From: Thermococcus sp.
GTDB taxonomy: Archaea; Methanobacteriota_B; Thermococci; Thermococcales; Thermococcaceae
Direction: 5' to 3'
Assembly: GCA_027074805.1 (NCBI GenBank)
Contig: JALTCK010000014.1
Span: 1 to 11,218 of the forward strand
Length of the DNA stretch: 11,218 nucleotides
Below, one piece after another: positions 5,319 through 11,218 of the stretch (position 1 is its first letter; each line of letters starts with the position of its first letter). Below the pieces are notes generated by a model. The model searched no databases and was not told the DNA's origin. It was given only the letters and a program-made list of their open reading frames with translations. The position numbers and the translations under genes are program-made.

Positions 5319-6560
5319 ATGAAAGCTGTAATTCTTGCTGGAGGATTTGGAACGAGGCTTAGGCCAATCTCATCCACAAGGCCAAAGCCGATGGTTCCTG
5401 TTCTAGGGAAGCCGAACCTTCAATACATCCTAGAGAGGCTTGAGAAGGTTCCCGAGGTTGACGAGATAATTCTCTCCGTGCACTACATGCGCGGTGAGAT
5501 AAGGGAGTTCATCGACGAAAAGATGGCTGATTACCCCAAGACCATAAAGTTCGTAAACGATCCAATGCCTCTTGAAACTGGAGGAGCTCTGAAGAATGTT
5601 GAAAAATACGTGAATGAATATTTCCTAGTAGTTTACGGTGACGTATTCACTAACTTCGACTATCGCGAGCTTATAAAAGCACACGAGGCAAACGAAGCCC
5701 TCATAACGGTGGCAGTGACAAAGGTGTACGATCCCGAAAGGTATGGTGTCGTAGAGACAGAAGAAGATGGAAAAGTTGTTCACTTTGAGGAGAAGCCCAA
5801 GCGTCCCAAGACAAACCTCGTCGATGCAGGGATCTACATCGTAAGCAAGAAGGTCCTTGAGGGGATTCCTGAGAACAAGGAAGTTTACTTTGAAAGAGAA
5901 GTTCTGCCAAAGTACGTATCAACTGGGGAGGTATATGCATACAAAATCCCGCGGGAGTACTATTGGGTCGACCTAGGAACTCCAGACGACCTGTTCTATG
6001 CCCATCAGATAGCACTTGACCAGATAGCCAAGGACAACGGATACTACACGATAAAAGAAGGCGCCGAGGTTCCGGAGGAGGTTGAGATACAGGGGCCGGT
6101 CTACATCGACGAGGGAGCCAAAATTGGACGTGGAGTCAAGATAAAAGCATACACCTATATCGGGCCAAACACCGTGGTTGAGGATAAGGCCTACCTGAAG
6201 AGATCAGTACTCATAGGACATGACATCGTAAAGGAGACGGCAGAGATAAAGGACACCATCCTCGGAGAAGGTGTGGTGGTCGGAAGGAACGTCATACTAA
6301 AGGAGAACGCGGTAGTCGGAGATTACGCAAGGATATACGATAACCTAGTGATATACGGTGCCAAGATACTACCCTGGAAGAAGGTCGAGGAATATGAGGC
6401 GTACATCAGGATAAAGCTCGATCCAACCAAGGTCAGGCCGGGAGTTACTCCTGACCGCTGCCCGCTCGGCCTGCCGGAGTGCATCTACAAGAAGTTCAAG
6501 GCAATTGCAGGTGAAAAGCCTCCCTGTGATGAGTGCATAGAGAACCAGTGGCTCTTCTGA
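5319..6560 (+). CDS. Sugar-phosphate nucleotidyltransferase with left-handed beta-helix domain and Cys-rich tail
   Basis: A 413-residue protein that would join a sugar-1-phosphate and an NTP to make a nucleotide sugar for glycan or compatible-solute synthesis. The N-terminal domain (1-235) carries LAGGFGTRLRP (6-16) and RPKPMVPVLGKP (21-32), with YGDVF and EEKPKRPKT further on and YYWVDLGTPDD near its end. The C-terminal half has hexapeptide-type repeats (VEIQGPVYIDEGAKIGRGVK onward), as in mannose-1-phosphate guanylyltransferases and glucose-1-phosphate nucleotidyltransferases. The last 33 residues hold C381, C388, C403 and C406 (CPLGLPEC, then CDEC), which may bind metal or form disulfides. 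ATG 5319 is preferred over GTG 5310, which lies inside the GGGTGGTT ribosome site. It is a single-gene unit. Sugar and base specificity cannot be read from sequence; mannose-1-phosphate/GTP is a guess. Confidence 0.9.
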   Translation: MKAVILAGGFGTRLRPISSTRPKPMVPVLGKPNLQYILERLEKVPEVDEIILSVHYMRGEIREFIDEKMADYPKTIKFVNDPMPLETGGALKNVEKYVNEYFLVVYGDVFTNFDYRELIKAHEANEALITVAVTKVYDPERYGVVETEEDGKVVHFEEKPKRPKTNLVDAGIYIVSKKVLEGIPENKEVYFEREVLPKYVSTGEVYAYKIPREYYWVDLGTPDDLFYAHQIALDQIAKDNGYYTIKEGAEVPEEVEIQGPVYIDEGAKIGRGVKIKAYTYIGPNTVVEDKAYLKRSVLIGHDIVKETAEIKDTILGEGVVVGRNVILKENAVVGDYARIYDNLVIYGAKILPWKKVEEYEAYIRIKLDPTKVRPGVTPDRCPLGLPECIYKKFKAIAGEKPPCDECIENQWLF

Positions 6561-6580
6561 GTTTTTTATTTAATTCTCTC
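6561..6580 (+). terminator. T-rich terminator after the nucleotidyltransferase gene
   Basis: Directly after the TGA the plus strand reads GTTTTTTATTTAATTC, a T-run without a stem before it. Archaeal RNA polymerase terminates at such U-tracts, so this probably ends the transcript. Confidence 0.55.
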
Positions 6581-6748
6581 GTCTTCAGTCTCTAGGAGAA
6601 CCTGTTAACCATATGTTACTGAGGCTGCAGACTGAGTTTAACGTTTATACATCCAGAGACATCAAGTTAAATGCGGACTTAGAGGGAATACACTGAAAAT
6701 AGCCATCGCAATGCATCCAAAATTCGGTCCTTTAAAATTCAAAAATTG
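6581..6748. other. Intergenic stretch with no convincing gene
   Basis: The gap between the nucleotidyltransferase and dacZ totals 217 bases. It lies between convergent genes, so no promoter is expected. The longest in-frame reading I followed is a 27-codon frame at 6613-6696 (plus) that has no Shine-Dalgarno and no TATA box at the right distance. I see no box C/D pair, tRNA or repeat. It may be decayed sequence. Confidence 0.5.
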
Positions 6749-6780
6749 TGAGGAAAGTTTGTTAATCCAAGCTTTCCTCA
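6749..6780 (-). terminator. Hairpin terminator overlapping the dacZ stop codon
   Basis: A perfect 9-bp inverted repeat: TGAGGAAAG (6749-6757) and CTTTCCTCA (6772-6780) around a 14-base loop. On the minus strand the first stem arm begins with the TGA of dacZ, and the second arm is followed by CAATTTTTGAATTTT. A stem followed by a T-tract is a classical intrinsic terminator form. It can also be read from the plus strand, but no T-run follows there. Confidence 0.6.
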
Positions 6781-7578
6781 GTACTTTATCCTCGGGTTGT
6801 ACTCTAGGAGCAGGAGCCCGTTTTTGAATATCCTTATCGTCCCACTCTCCGAGAGGGTTATTGCCATGGCCCGGGTGAGTTTCGTGATCCCGGCAGCAGC
6901 AATGTGCCTGCTCCCAAGGCCGGGGGGAAGCATCAAGTCAATGACCTTTGGTTTGATTTCAAGATATCTCCCGGCTGCAACTATTCTTCCATCCTCACGA
7001 ATAACGAACGCTCCATCCAACTGGGCGAATTCCTTTATAATCTCCTTACTCTCCCTCTCCAGAACGTTTACCTTATGGCCCTTGAATGGATTAGGTATCA
7101 TCTGATGGGAGTGCCTGAGAACTCTCCTGCTATCCCCTACAACGAAGATGGCCCCTACGGGCGTTCCTTCCCTACCTTCAACGCTCAGCTCTATCGTTAT
7201 CTCGAGGAGCTTTTGGATAACGTCTTGGCTCTTCGAGAAGAAACCTCTCATAACAGAAATCCCTTTTCTAACAGTTTTCACACCGATGACGTCTTCCGTG
7301 ACGTAAACGAAGTTTTCCCCCTCGGTCACCATATCATGTTCTAGGAGAAATGCGGAGATGAGATTCAGACTGTTATCGAGATCCAACGTTCTTGGGATCG
7401 AAACCCGTTTAATCCTCTCGTCCATCTCAAACGTGGAACCCACCATGACAACGGGAGTCTCAAGCTCGGGCAACCCCGCAGGGCTAACCTCAGAGAATAT
7501 GACGAGGGCCTTAGCATCAAGCTTTTTCACGAGCTCTACTGCAGTCTCAAGCATAGTGCCGAACGTGTCTCCTACCAT
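6778..7578 (-). CDS. dacZ: DacZ-type diadenylate cyclase (c-di-AMP synthase)
   Basis: A 266-residue enzyme that makes cyclic di-AMP from two ATP, the archaeal second messenger linked to osmotic and potassium control. The N-terminal part (FGTMLETAVELVKKLDAKAL onward) resembles the pyruvate-kinase C-terminal-like domain found in DacZ. The C-terminal DisA_N domain carries DGAFVIREDGRIVAAGRYL (D188-G189-A190), then GLGSRHIAAAGITKLTRA (R224-H225) and ITLSESGTIRIF. The usual RHR motif reads R-H-I here. The frame is open to a TTG at 7599, but the TATA box at 7616-7608 puts the transcript start near 7587, downstream of that codon. The GTGGGGG just before ATG 7578 also supports the shorter start. It diverges from ubiX across about 96 bases and ends in a hairpin. 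I am confident of the family and fairly sure of activity. Confidence 0.9.
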   Translation of the reverse strand: MVGDTFGTMLETAVELVKKLDAKALVIFSEVSPAGLPELETPVVMVGSTFEMDERIKRVSIPRTLDLDNSLNLISAFLLEHDMVTEGENFVYVTEDVIGVKTVRKGISVMRGFFSKSQDVIQKLLEITIELSVEGREGTPVGAIFVVGDSRRVLRHSHQMIPNPFKGHKVNVLERESKEIIKEFAQLDGAFVIREDGRIVAAGRYLEIKPKVIDLMLPPGLGSRHIAAAGITKLTRAMAITLSESGTIRIFKNGLLLLEYNPRIKY

Positions 7579-7605
7579 AATTTCCCCCACTATTCTCAAA
7601 CACGA

Positions 7606-7620
7606 GGCTATAAAAAGTTA
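7606..7620 (-). promoter_or_regulatory. TATA promoter of dacZ
   Basis: On the minus strand TAACTTTTTATAGCC contains the TATA box TTTTTATAG. The predicted start site near 7587 gives a leader of about 9 bases, which includes the G-rich ribosome site. It lies back to back with the ubiX promoter. Confidence 0.5.
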
Positions 7621-7628
7621 CTCCTCCC

Positions 7629-7669
7629 GGAAGGGTTAAAACCACGAGGTACCATCTAATTTTGGGGAG
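7629..7669 (+). promoter_or_regulatory. Promoter and ribosome site of ubiX
   Basis: GGAAGGG then TTAAAACC (TTAAAA at 7636-7641) is a plausible BRE/TATA pair with a start site near 7664. GGGGAG (7664-7669) lies five bases before the ATG at 7675, so the leader is about 11 bases. The TATA box is weaker than others in the window. Confidence 0.4.
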
Positions 7670-7674
7670 CCACC

Positions 7675-8223
7675 ATGAGGATTGTAGTCGCAATAACCGG
7701 AGCAAGTGGTGCTGTCTACGGAATACGACTCATAGAAGAGCTGCAAAAAAGGGGACATGACGTCATAGTCTTGGCATCAAGGACTGGACTTAAAACTGTG
7801 GAGTATGAGATGGGGATAAAATTAAAGCCGGATTACACGGAAGACAATCTCTTTGCTCCCACAGCCTCAGGATCATACACCGTCGATGCAATGGTTATTG
7901 CTCCGTGTTCCATGAAAACCCTAGCTGCTATAGCTAACGGCTACGCTGACAACATAATAACGAGAACGGCCGACGTCATACTTAAGGAGCGCAGGAAACT
8001 GATACTGCTCGTGAGAGAGACTCCTCTGAATTTGATTCATATCCAAAATATGCTAACCGTTACCCAAGCTGGCGCCATTGTCATGCCTGCATCTCCAGGA
8101 TTTTATATAAAACCCAAGACATTGGACGATGTGGTAAACTTTATAATAGGAAAAATCCTAGATATCCTTGGAGTTGAGCATAACTTATATCCACGATGGG
8201 GGGCCGGAAATGGCACAGCTTGA
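7675..8223 (+). CDS. ubiX: UbiX-family flavin prenyltransferase
   Basis: A 182-residue flavoprotein that joins a dimethylallyl group to reduced FMN to make prenylated FMN, the cofactor of UbiD-type decarboxylases. The N-terminal Rossmann start MRIVVAITGASGAVYGIRL has the family GASGA loop (9-13). Later come SGSYTVDAMVIAPCSMKTLA and GYADNIITRTADV, then RRKLILLVRETPLNLIHIQN with the conserved Arg-Glu-Thr-Pro phosphate site, and MPASPGFYIKP. The length is normal. GGGGAG stands before ATG 7675. No UbiD partner is in the window, so the decarboxylase must lie elsewhere. The last 14 bases overlap the start of the downstream regulator, so they are translated from one message. An aromatic-acid decarboxylase subunit is the older name for the same family. 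Confidence 0.94.
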   Translation: MRIVVAITGASGAVYGIRLIEELQKRGHDVIVLASRTGLKTVEYEMGIKLKPDYTEDNLFAPTASGSYTVDAMVIAPCSMKTLAAIANGYADNIITRTADVILKERRKLILLVRETPLNLIHIQNMLTVTQAGAIVMPASPGFYIKPKTLDDVVNFIIGKILDILGVEHNLYPRWGAGNGTA

Positions 8224-8692
8224 TGACCTTGATCGAGCCATCTTGCGCCTTCTGAAAGAGGATGCAAGGCTGACAATTTCTGAGATAGCGGAAAGGTTAG
8301 GCCGCCCCGAGTCCACAATCCACTTTCGTATTAAGAAGCTCCAAGAAAAAAACGTGATTGAAAGGTACACGATAGTCCTTGGGAAAGATCTAAGACCAAA
8401 AGCTCTTGGAATTCTCTACATCCAAGCGAGAACCCCTGTGATAGAGGACTTCCTGCAGAAGTACATTGCTCATATCGTAAAAACCCTCGCTATGCTACCC
8501 AACGTCCTCATGGTGGCAAGAAGTGGTGGTGATGGAATAATCGCACTCATCGGCGGGGATAACTGGGAAAAAGTGCAGGACTTCGTGAAAGAGACCGTTG
8601 AAGTTCTCCCGGGCCTCGAGAGGGTTGAGTTATTTCCTGTGGACAGTTTCGAGAAAGGCGCCGGAATAGTTGGTTTTCTGGTGGATGTGTGA
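8210..8692 (+). CDS. Lrp/AsnC-family transcriptional regulator
   Basis: A 160-residue DNA-binding protein. Residues 5-52 form the AsnC-type winged helix-turn-helix: LDDLDRAILRLLKEDARLT, then ISEIAERLGRPESTIHFRIK, then LQEKNVIERY. The rest (about 65-150) is an RAM/AsnC-like ligand domain, with ARSGGDGIIALIGGDNW at the position where the family senses amino acids. Members act as dimers or octamers on palindromic sites and can bind TBP-competing positions. The open frame extends to a TTG at 8168, but MAQLDDLD starting at ATG 8210 matches the family start and has GATGGGGGG upstream. It overlaps ubiX by 14 bases and the CYTH gene by one base, so all three form one operon. The target and effector are unknown; self-regulation of the divergent region near 7620 is possible. 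Confidence 0.92.
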   Translation: MAQLDDLDRAILRLLKEDARLTISEIAERLGRPESTIHFRIKKLQEKNVIERYTIVLGKDLRPKALGILYIQARTPVIEDFLQKYIAHIVKTLAMLPNVLMVARSGGDGIIALIGGDNWEKVQDFVKETVEVLPGLERVELFPVDSFEKGAGIVGFLVDV

Positions 8693-9225
8693 TGGAGATC
8701 GAGATAAAATTTCGCGTGGACTTTGAGGGGATTCGGCAGAAAATAGAATCATTAGGAGCAAAATTCATTAGGGAAGAAATCCAAGAGGACGTTTATTTTT
8801 CCATGCCGTTCCCCACACAGCTGAGAATCCGGAGGATTTTAAACCTTAACGAGGCGTTTTTGACTTATAAAGCAATAAAAGATCCGGGTCGCAACGAAGA
8901 GTTTGAGGAGATCGAGATTAGGGTGAGTGATTTCGATAAGACTAGAGAACTCCTCAAGAGGCTCGGCTTCGAGGAAGATGCCATCGTAAGAAAAAGAAGG
9001 CTTGTATACAAACTTGAAAAAGTGACCTTTGAACTTAACAACGTCGAAGGGATAGGGAGTTTCCTTGACATTGAAATCATATCCGACGACATCGAAGGGG
9101 CAAAGAGAAAAATTTGGGAAGTTGCTGAAAAGCTCAAACTTAACGAGAATGATGTAGAACCAAGGCTCTATCAGGAACTTGTAAAAGAGAAAGGGACTAC
9201 CTGGCGGTCGCAACTATCTTTATGA
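8692..9225 (+). CDS. CYTH-domain protein (class IV adenylate cyclase / triphosphatase family)
   Basis: A 177-residue protein filling one CYTH triphosphate tunnel domain. The defining ExExK motif is MEIEIKFRV (E2, E4, K6). Basic and acidic residues for the tunnel follow in QLRIRR, LTYKAIK, EEFEEIEIRV and VRKRRLVYKLE, and later FLDIEII. The family includes class IV adenylate cyclases (CyaB), thiamine triphosphatases and inorganic triphosphatases, all working on triphosphate substrates with Mg2+ or Mn2+. Sequence alone does not decide between them. The ATG (8692) shares its A with the TGA of the Lrp gene (TGATG), so translation is coupled; a GTG one codon earlier is the alternative. Its last 29 bases overlap the end of the opposite-strand GTPase gene. 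Confidence 0.9.
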   Translation: MEIEIKFRVDFEGIRQKIESLGAKFIREEIQEDVYFSMPFPTQLRIRRILNLNEAFLTYKAIKDPGRNEEFEEIEIRVSDFDKTRELLKRLGFEEDAIVRKRRLVYKLEKVTFELNNVEGIGSFLDIEIISDDIEGAKRKIWEVAEKLKLNENDVEPRLYQELVKEKGTTWRSQLSL

Positions 9226-10390
9226 TATCATTGAACTGGAGCTCGTAGTCCTCCCCAACGCGCCTGTGGGTTCTCGCGTTGACCGCGTAGAGGAAGGTCT
9301 TCCCGAGGTCGGTGTGCACCTTGTACGCCAGCTGCCTTGGCGTCGAACCCTTCGGGAGAAGGTGGACGTGCGGTAAAACGTTGCCGAACTGGTCGGTGAG
9401 CTTGTGCTCGTCCTCCACAGGGTAGACCGGGACGAGGTTGAGAAGCTCAAAGGTGGCAGTGTTTATGACGTCCTGCACACCGGTCGAGCCGAACCTCTCT
9501 AAAACACGCTCCCTGATGAGCTCCAGCGCTTTCTCCTGTTTTGAGCTCATCTTCTTGAGGATTTTAAAGTCTGAACTGCCGGGAACGTAGTCGATGAAGC
9601 CGGCTTTGGCGGCTTTTCGCAGGGTGAGTTCTGCCGCGGCGCTCGTCGGGATGACGATGTAGCCCCTGCTCCGTCCCTTCTTGATGAGTCTCTCTATCTG
9701 GGCGTCTGCGGCCGCGTCGGCCTTGTTGGCGGCTATGATTATCGGTTTGTTAACCTTCCTCAGCTCGCGGACGAAGTTGAAGAGGTCTTCGTCGCTCCAC
9801 TTCGTCGGGTCGTTGTCGAGGCCGAGCTTGTGGATGGCCTCAAAGGCGTCTTCCTCGGTCACGCCAATCCCGGTCAGCTGGTCGGCTATCGCCTGGGCGA
9901 GCTTGAGGTGCTGGAGTTTGATGCGCTTGGAGAACTTGTCCCAGTTCTTCCTCAGGATGCCGTATATCCAGTAGTCTATCTCCTTCTCAAGGAACTCGAT
10001 GTCCTCCACCGGGTCATGGTGGTCGGTGGGCTGGCCCTCCTCGTCCGTCTTTCCGGTCGCATCGACGACATGGATGAGTGCTGACGCCATCCTCAGGTCG
10101 TCCAGAAACTTGTTACCGAGGCCGCGCCCCTCGTGGGCGCCGGGCACGAGGCCGGCGACGTCTATCATCTTTATCGGGATGAGGGCCTTTCCGTCTCTGT
10201 ACTCGTAGTTCTGCGGGTTCGGGGTGCAGCCGAGCTCCTTACAGGGGTGCTCGGCTATCGCGTAGGTGACGCCGACGTTGGCGTCGATGGTCGTGAAGGG
10301 ATAATTGGCAATCTGGACATCGACGAGGGTAGCGGCGGCAAAAAAGGTCGATTTTCCGACGTTTGGCTTTCCAACGACACCTATCTCCAT
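9197..10390 (-). CDS. ychF: YchF/OLA1-type translation-linked GTPase with TGS domain
   Basis: A 397-residue P-loop NTPase of the Obg group. The N-terminal G domain has G1 GKPNVGKST (7-15), TTIDANVGVT, G3 DVAGLVPGAHEGRGLGNKFL and G4 NKAD (222-225). The NKAD motif is the standard guanine-specific form, unlike the altered NxxE motif of bacterial YchF and eukaryotic OLA1, so this archaeal member likely prefers GTP. A coiled helical insert lies around residues 125-200. The C-terminal TGS domain (about 315-397) ends in VGEDYELQFNDIIKIVATAR. Family members bind ribosomes or translation factors. The GTG starts at 10399 and 10396 lie at or upstream of the predicted transcript start, and ATG 10390 follows GGTGGTGAG, so it is preferred. 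The codons are notably richer in G+C than those of the genes to its left. Confidence 0.95.
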   Translation of the reverse strand: MEIGVVGKPNVGKSTFFAAATLVDVQIANYPFTTIDANVGVTYAIAEHPCKELGCTPNPQNYEYRDGKALIPIKMIDVAGLVPGAHEGRGLGNKFLDDLRMASALIHVVDATGKTDEEGQPTDHHDPVEDIEFLEKEIDYWIYGILRKNWDKFSKRIKLQHLKLAQAIADQLTGIGVTEEDAFEAIHKLGLDNDPTKWSDEDLFNFVRELRKVNKPIIIAANKADAAADAQIERLIKKGRSRGYIVIPTSAAAELTLRKAAKAGFIDYVPGSSDFKILKKMSSKQEKALELIRERVLERFGSTGVQDVINTATFELLNLVPVYPVEDEHKLTDQFGNVLPHVHLLPKGSTPRQLAYKVHTDLGKTFLYAVNARTHRRVGEDYELQFNDIIKIVATAR

Positions 10391-10416
10391 ACTCACCACC
10401 GGGCTAAATTCGCAGG

Positions 10417-10450
10417 AGGGTTTTAAGGGGTTTCGGCCGAAAACTATAAC
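10417..10450. promoter_or_regulatory. Divergent promoters of ychF and the MBL-fold gene with shared palindromic BRE core
   Basis: The perfect palindrome TTTCGGCCGAAA (10431-10442) supplies a CGAAA-type BRE to each side. On the minus strand CCGAAACC is followed by CCTTAAAACC (TATA near 10421-10426, start near 10397). On the plus strand CCGAAAAC is followed by CTATAAC (10444-10450, start near 10473). The two promoters therefore cannot both bind TFB freely and may compete or be controlled jointly. Confidence 0.55.
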
Positions 10451-10485
10451 TCCCCCTTTGCCCTAATCCTTTCGGTGAAAACCCC

Positions 10486-11218
10486 ATGCGCGTAACCGTC
10501 CTCGTCGAGGACTATTCTGGCTATGAAAGCCCGTTTCTGGCACAGCACGGAGTCAGCTTTCTCGTTGAAAAAGGTGGGAAGAGAGTCCTCTTCGACACGG
10601 GGCAGAGCGCCGAGCCGGTTCTCCACAACATGGGGCTCCTCGGAATAGGGCCCGGGAGCATCGACTACGTCTTCCTGAGCCACTGCCACTACGACCACAC
10701 GGGCGGCCTTATGGGAATCCTCAAAGCGATTGGGAGAAGAATTCCCGTCATAGCGCACCCTGAGATATTCAGGAAGCACTTCATCACGAAGCCCTACTTA
10801 AGGAGCGTCGGGATACCATTCAGGAAAGATGAGATTGAGGAGCTAGCGGAGCTTTATCTCACTGCTGAACCCATCGAGATGGTGGGGGGTCTATACTCAA
10901 CGGGCGAGATAAGGGAGCGCGAGGACTTTGAGAAGGCCAATCTGGAGGTTTACACCCTGAGAGGTGGGAGGGCCATAAAAGATGAACTCCTCGACGACAT
11001 GAGCATTGTTGCAAAGACTTCCGAGGGGCTGGTCATCCTCAGTGGCTGCAGCCACGCTGGCATAGTGAGCATAGTGAAGCACGCGATAAGGCTCACGGGC
11101 GAGAAGAGGGTCAGAGCTGTGATTGGCGGCTTCCACCTCATCGGCGCGAGCGAGGAGCGCATCGAGAGGACAGTAAGGGAGTTCCTGGAGGTCGGGGTCG
11201 AGGAGGTCTACACCGGGC
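10486..11218 (+). CDS. Metallo-beta-lactamase-fold hydrolase (COG1237/DHPPP-synthase-like), 3' end cut by the window edge
   Basis: The first 244 residues are visible; the reading frame is open to position 11218. The metal site motif is SHCHYDHTGG (H66, H68, D70, H71). Further ligands are probably H190 in SGCSHAGI and H217 in GGFHLIG. The strand motif FDTGQ (36-40) comes first, as usual for the fold. The order GxxFLVE, FDTG, HxHxDH, GCSHAGI, GGFHL is characteristic of COG1237, which includes the archaeal enzyme that makes the dihydropterin-ribofuranosylaminobenzene phosphate intermediate of methanopterin-like cofactors. Thermococcales are not methanogens, so the actual substrate is uncertain. 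ATG 10486 has GGTGA (10474-10478) seven bases upstream and a TATA box about 40 bases upstream. Transcribed divergently from ychF. Confidence 0.9.
   Translation, partial: MRVTVLVEDYSGYESPFLAQHGVSFLVEKGGKRVLFDTGQSAEPVLHNMGLLGIGPGSIDYVFLSHCHYDHTGGLMGILKAIGRRIPVIAHPEIFRKHFITKPYLRSVGIPFRKDEIEELAELYLTAEPIEMVGGLYSTGEIREREDFEKANLEVYTLRGGRAIKDELLDDMSIVAKTSEGLVILSGCSHAGIVSIVKHAIRLTGEKRVRAVIGGFHLIGASEERIERTVREFLEVGVEEVYTG

Noticed and set aside
6613..6696. A 27-codon plus-strand reading frame in the intergenic region
   Set aside because: No Shine-Dalgarno, no TATA box at a suitable distance and no recognisable motif; too short to stand without support.
7579..7599. TTG start giving a 7-residue longer DacZ
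   Set aside because: The codon lies upstream of the start site predicted from the TATA box; the ATG at 7578 has a G-rich ribosome site.
10444..10779. Open minus-strand frame of 111 codons opposite the MBL-fold gene
   Set aside because: The plus strand encodes a canonical HxHxDH metallohydrolase here; the minus frame shows no motif.

Overview
The window looks like chromosomal DNA of a hyperthermophilic euryarchaeon of the Thermococcales (Thermococcus or Pyrococcus type). The evidence is archaeal promoters (a purine-rich BRE followed by a TATA-like box about 25 bp before the inferred start site), GAGGTGA-type Shine-Dalgarno sequences, very short 5' leaders, very tight gene packing, AGG/AGA arginine use, and an archaeal gene set (DacZ-type diadenylate cyclase, archaeal YchF-type GTPase, Lrp/AsnC regulator, CYTH protein). 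The genus is inference from general family knowledge; no database search was possible. I see no rRNA, tRNA, CRISPR array or insertion sequence.

Layout. (1) Positions 1-2520, minus strand: a DUF4870-type membrane protein with its own promoter, then a compact group of a cysteine-rich PP-loop ATPase, a PP2C-type protein phosphatase and a HypE/PurM-like AIR-synthase-related protein that runs off the left edge. (2) Positions 2650-5224, plus strand: a ferrous iron uptake operon, feoA-feoB-feoC-like. Its promoter carries two boxes shaped like DtxR/IdeR iron operators that flank the TATA box. (3) Positions 5255-6560, plus strand: a sugar-phosphate nucleotidyltransferase with a left-handed beta-helix and a four-cysteine tail. 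Its TATA box lies inside a perfect 13-bp inverted repeat. (4) Positions 6561-6777: an intergenic stretch with a T-run after the nucleotidyltransferase and a hairpin at the end of dacZ. (5) Positions 6778-9225: dacZ (c-di-AMP synthase, minus) diverges from a plus-strand group ubiX - Lrp/AsnC regulator - CYTH phosphohydrolase/cyclase, whose reading frames overlap. (6) Positions 9197-11218: a YchF/OLA1-type GTPase with TGS domain (minus), overlapping the CYTH gene tail to tail, and a divergent metallo-beta-lactamase-fold hydrolase cut by the right edge.

How the genes work together. The feo group is a self-contained Fe2+ import unit: FeoB is the transporter, FeoA a small SH3-like partner, and the third gene a winged-helix protein with four cysteines that could sense iron, sulfur or redox state. 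The upstream boxes predict repression when iron is plentiful. Elsewhere the window is rich in nucleotide signalling and signalling-like enzymes (DacZ, CYTH, PP2C, GTPase), but only the Feo genes form a group whose joint function is well established. The PP-loop/PP2C/PurM-like trio is the least understood group.
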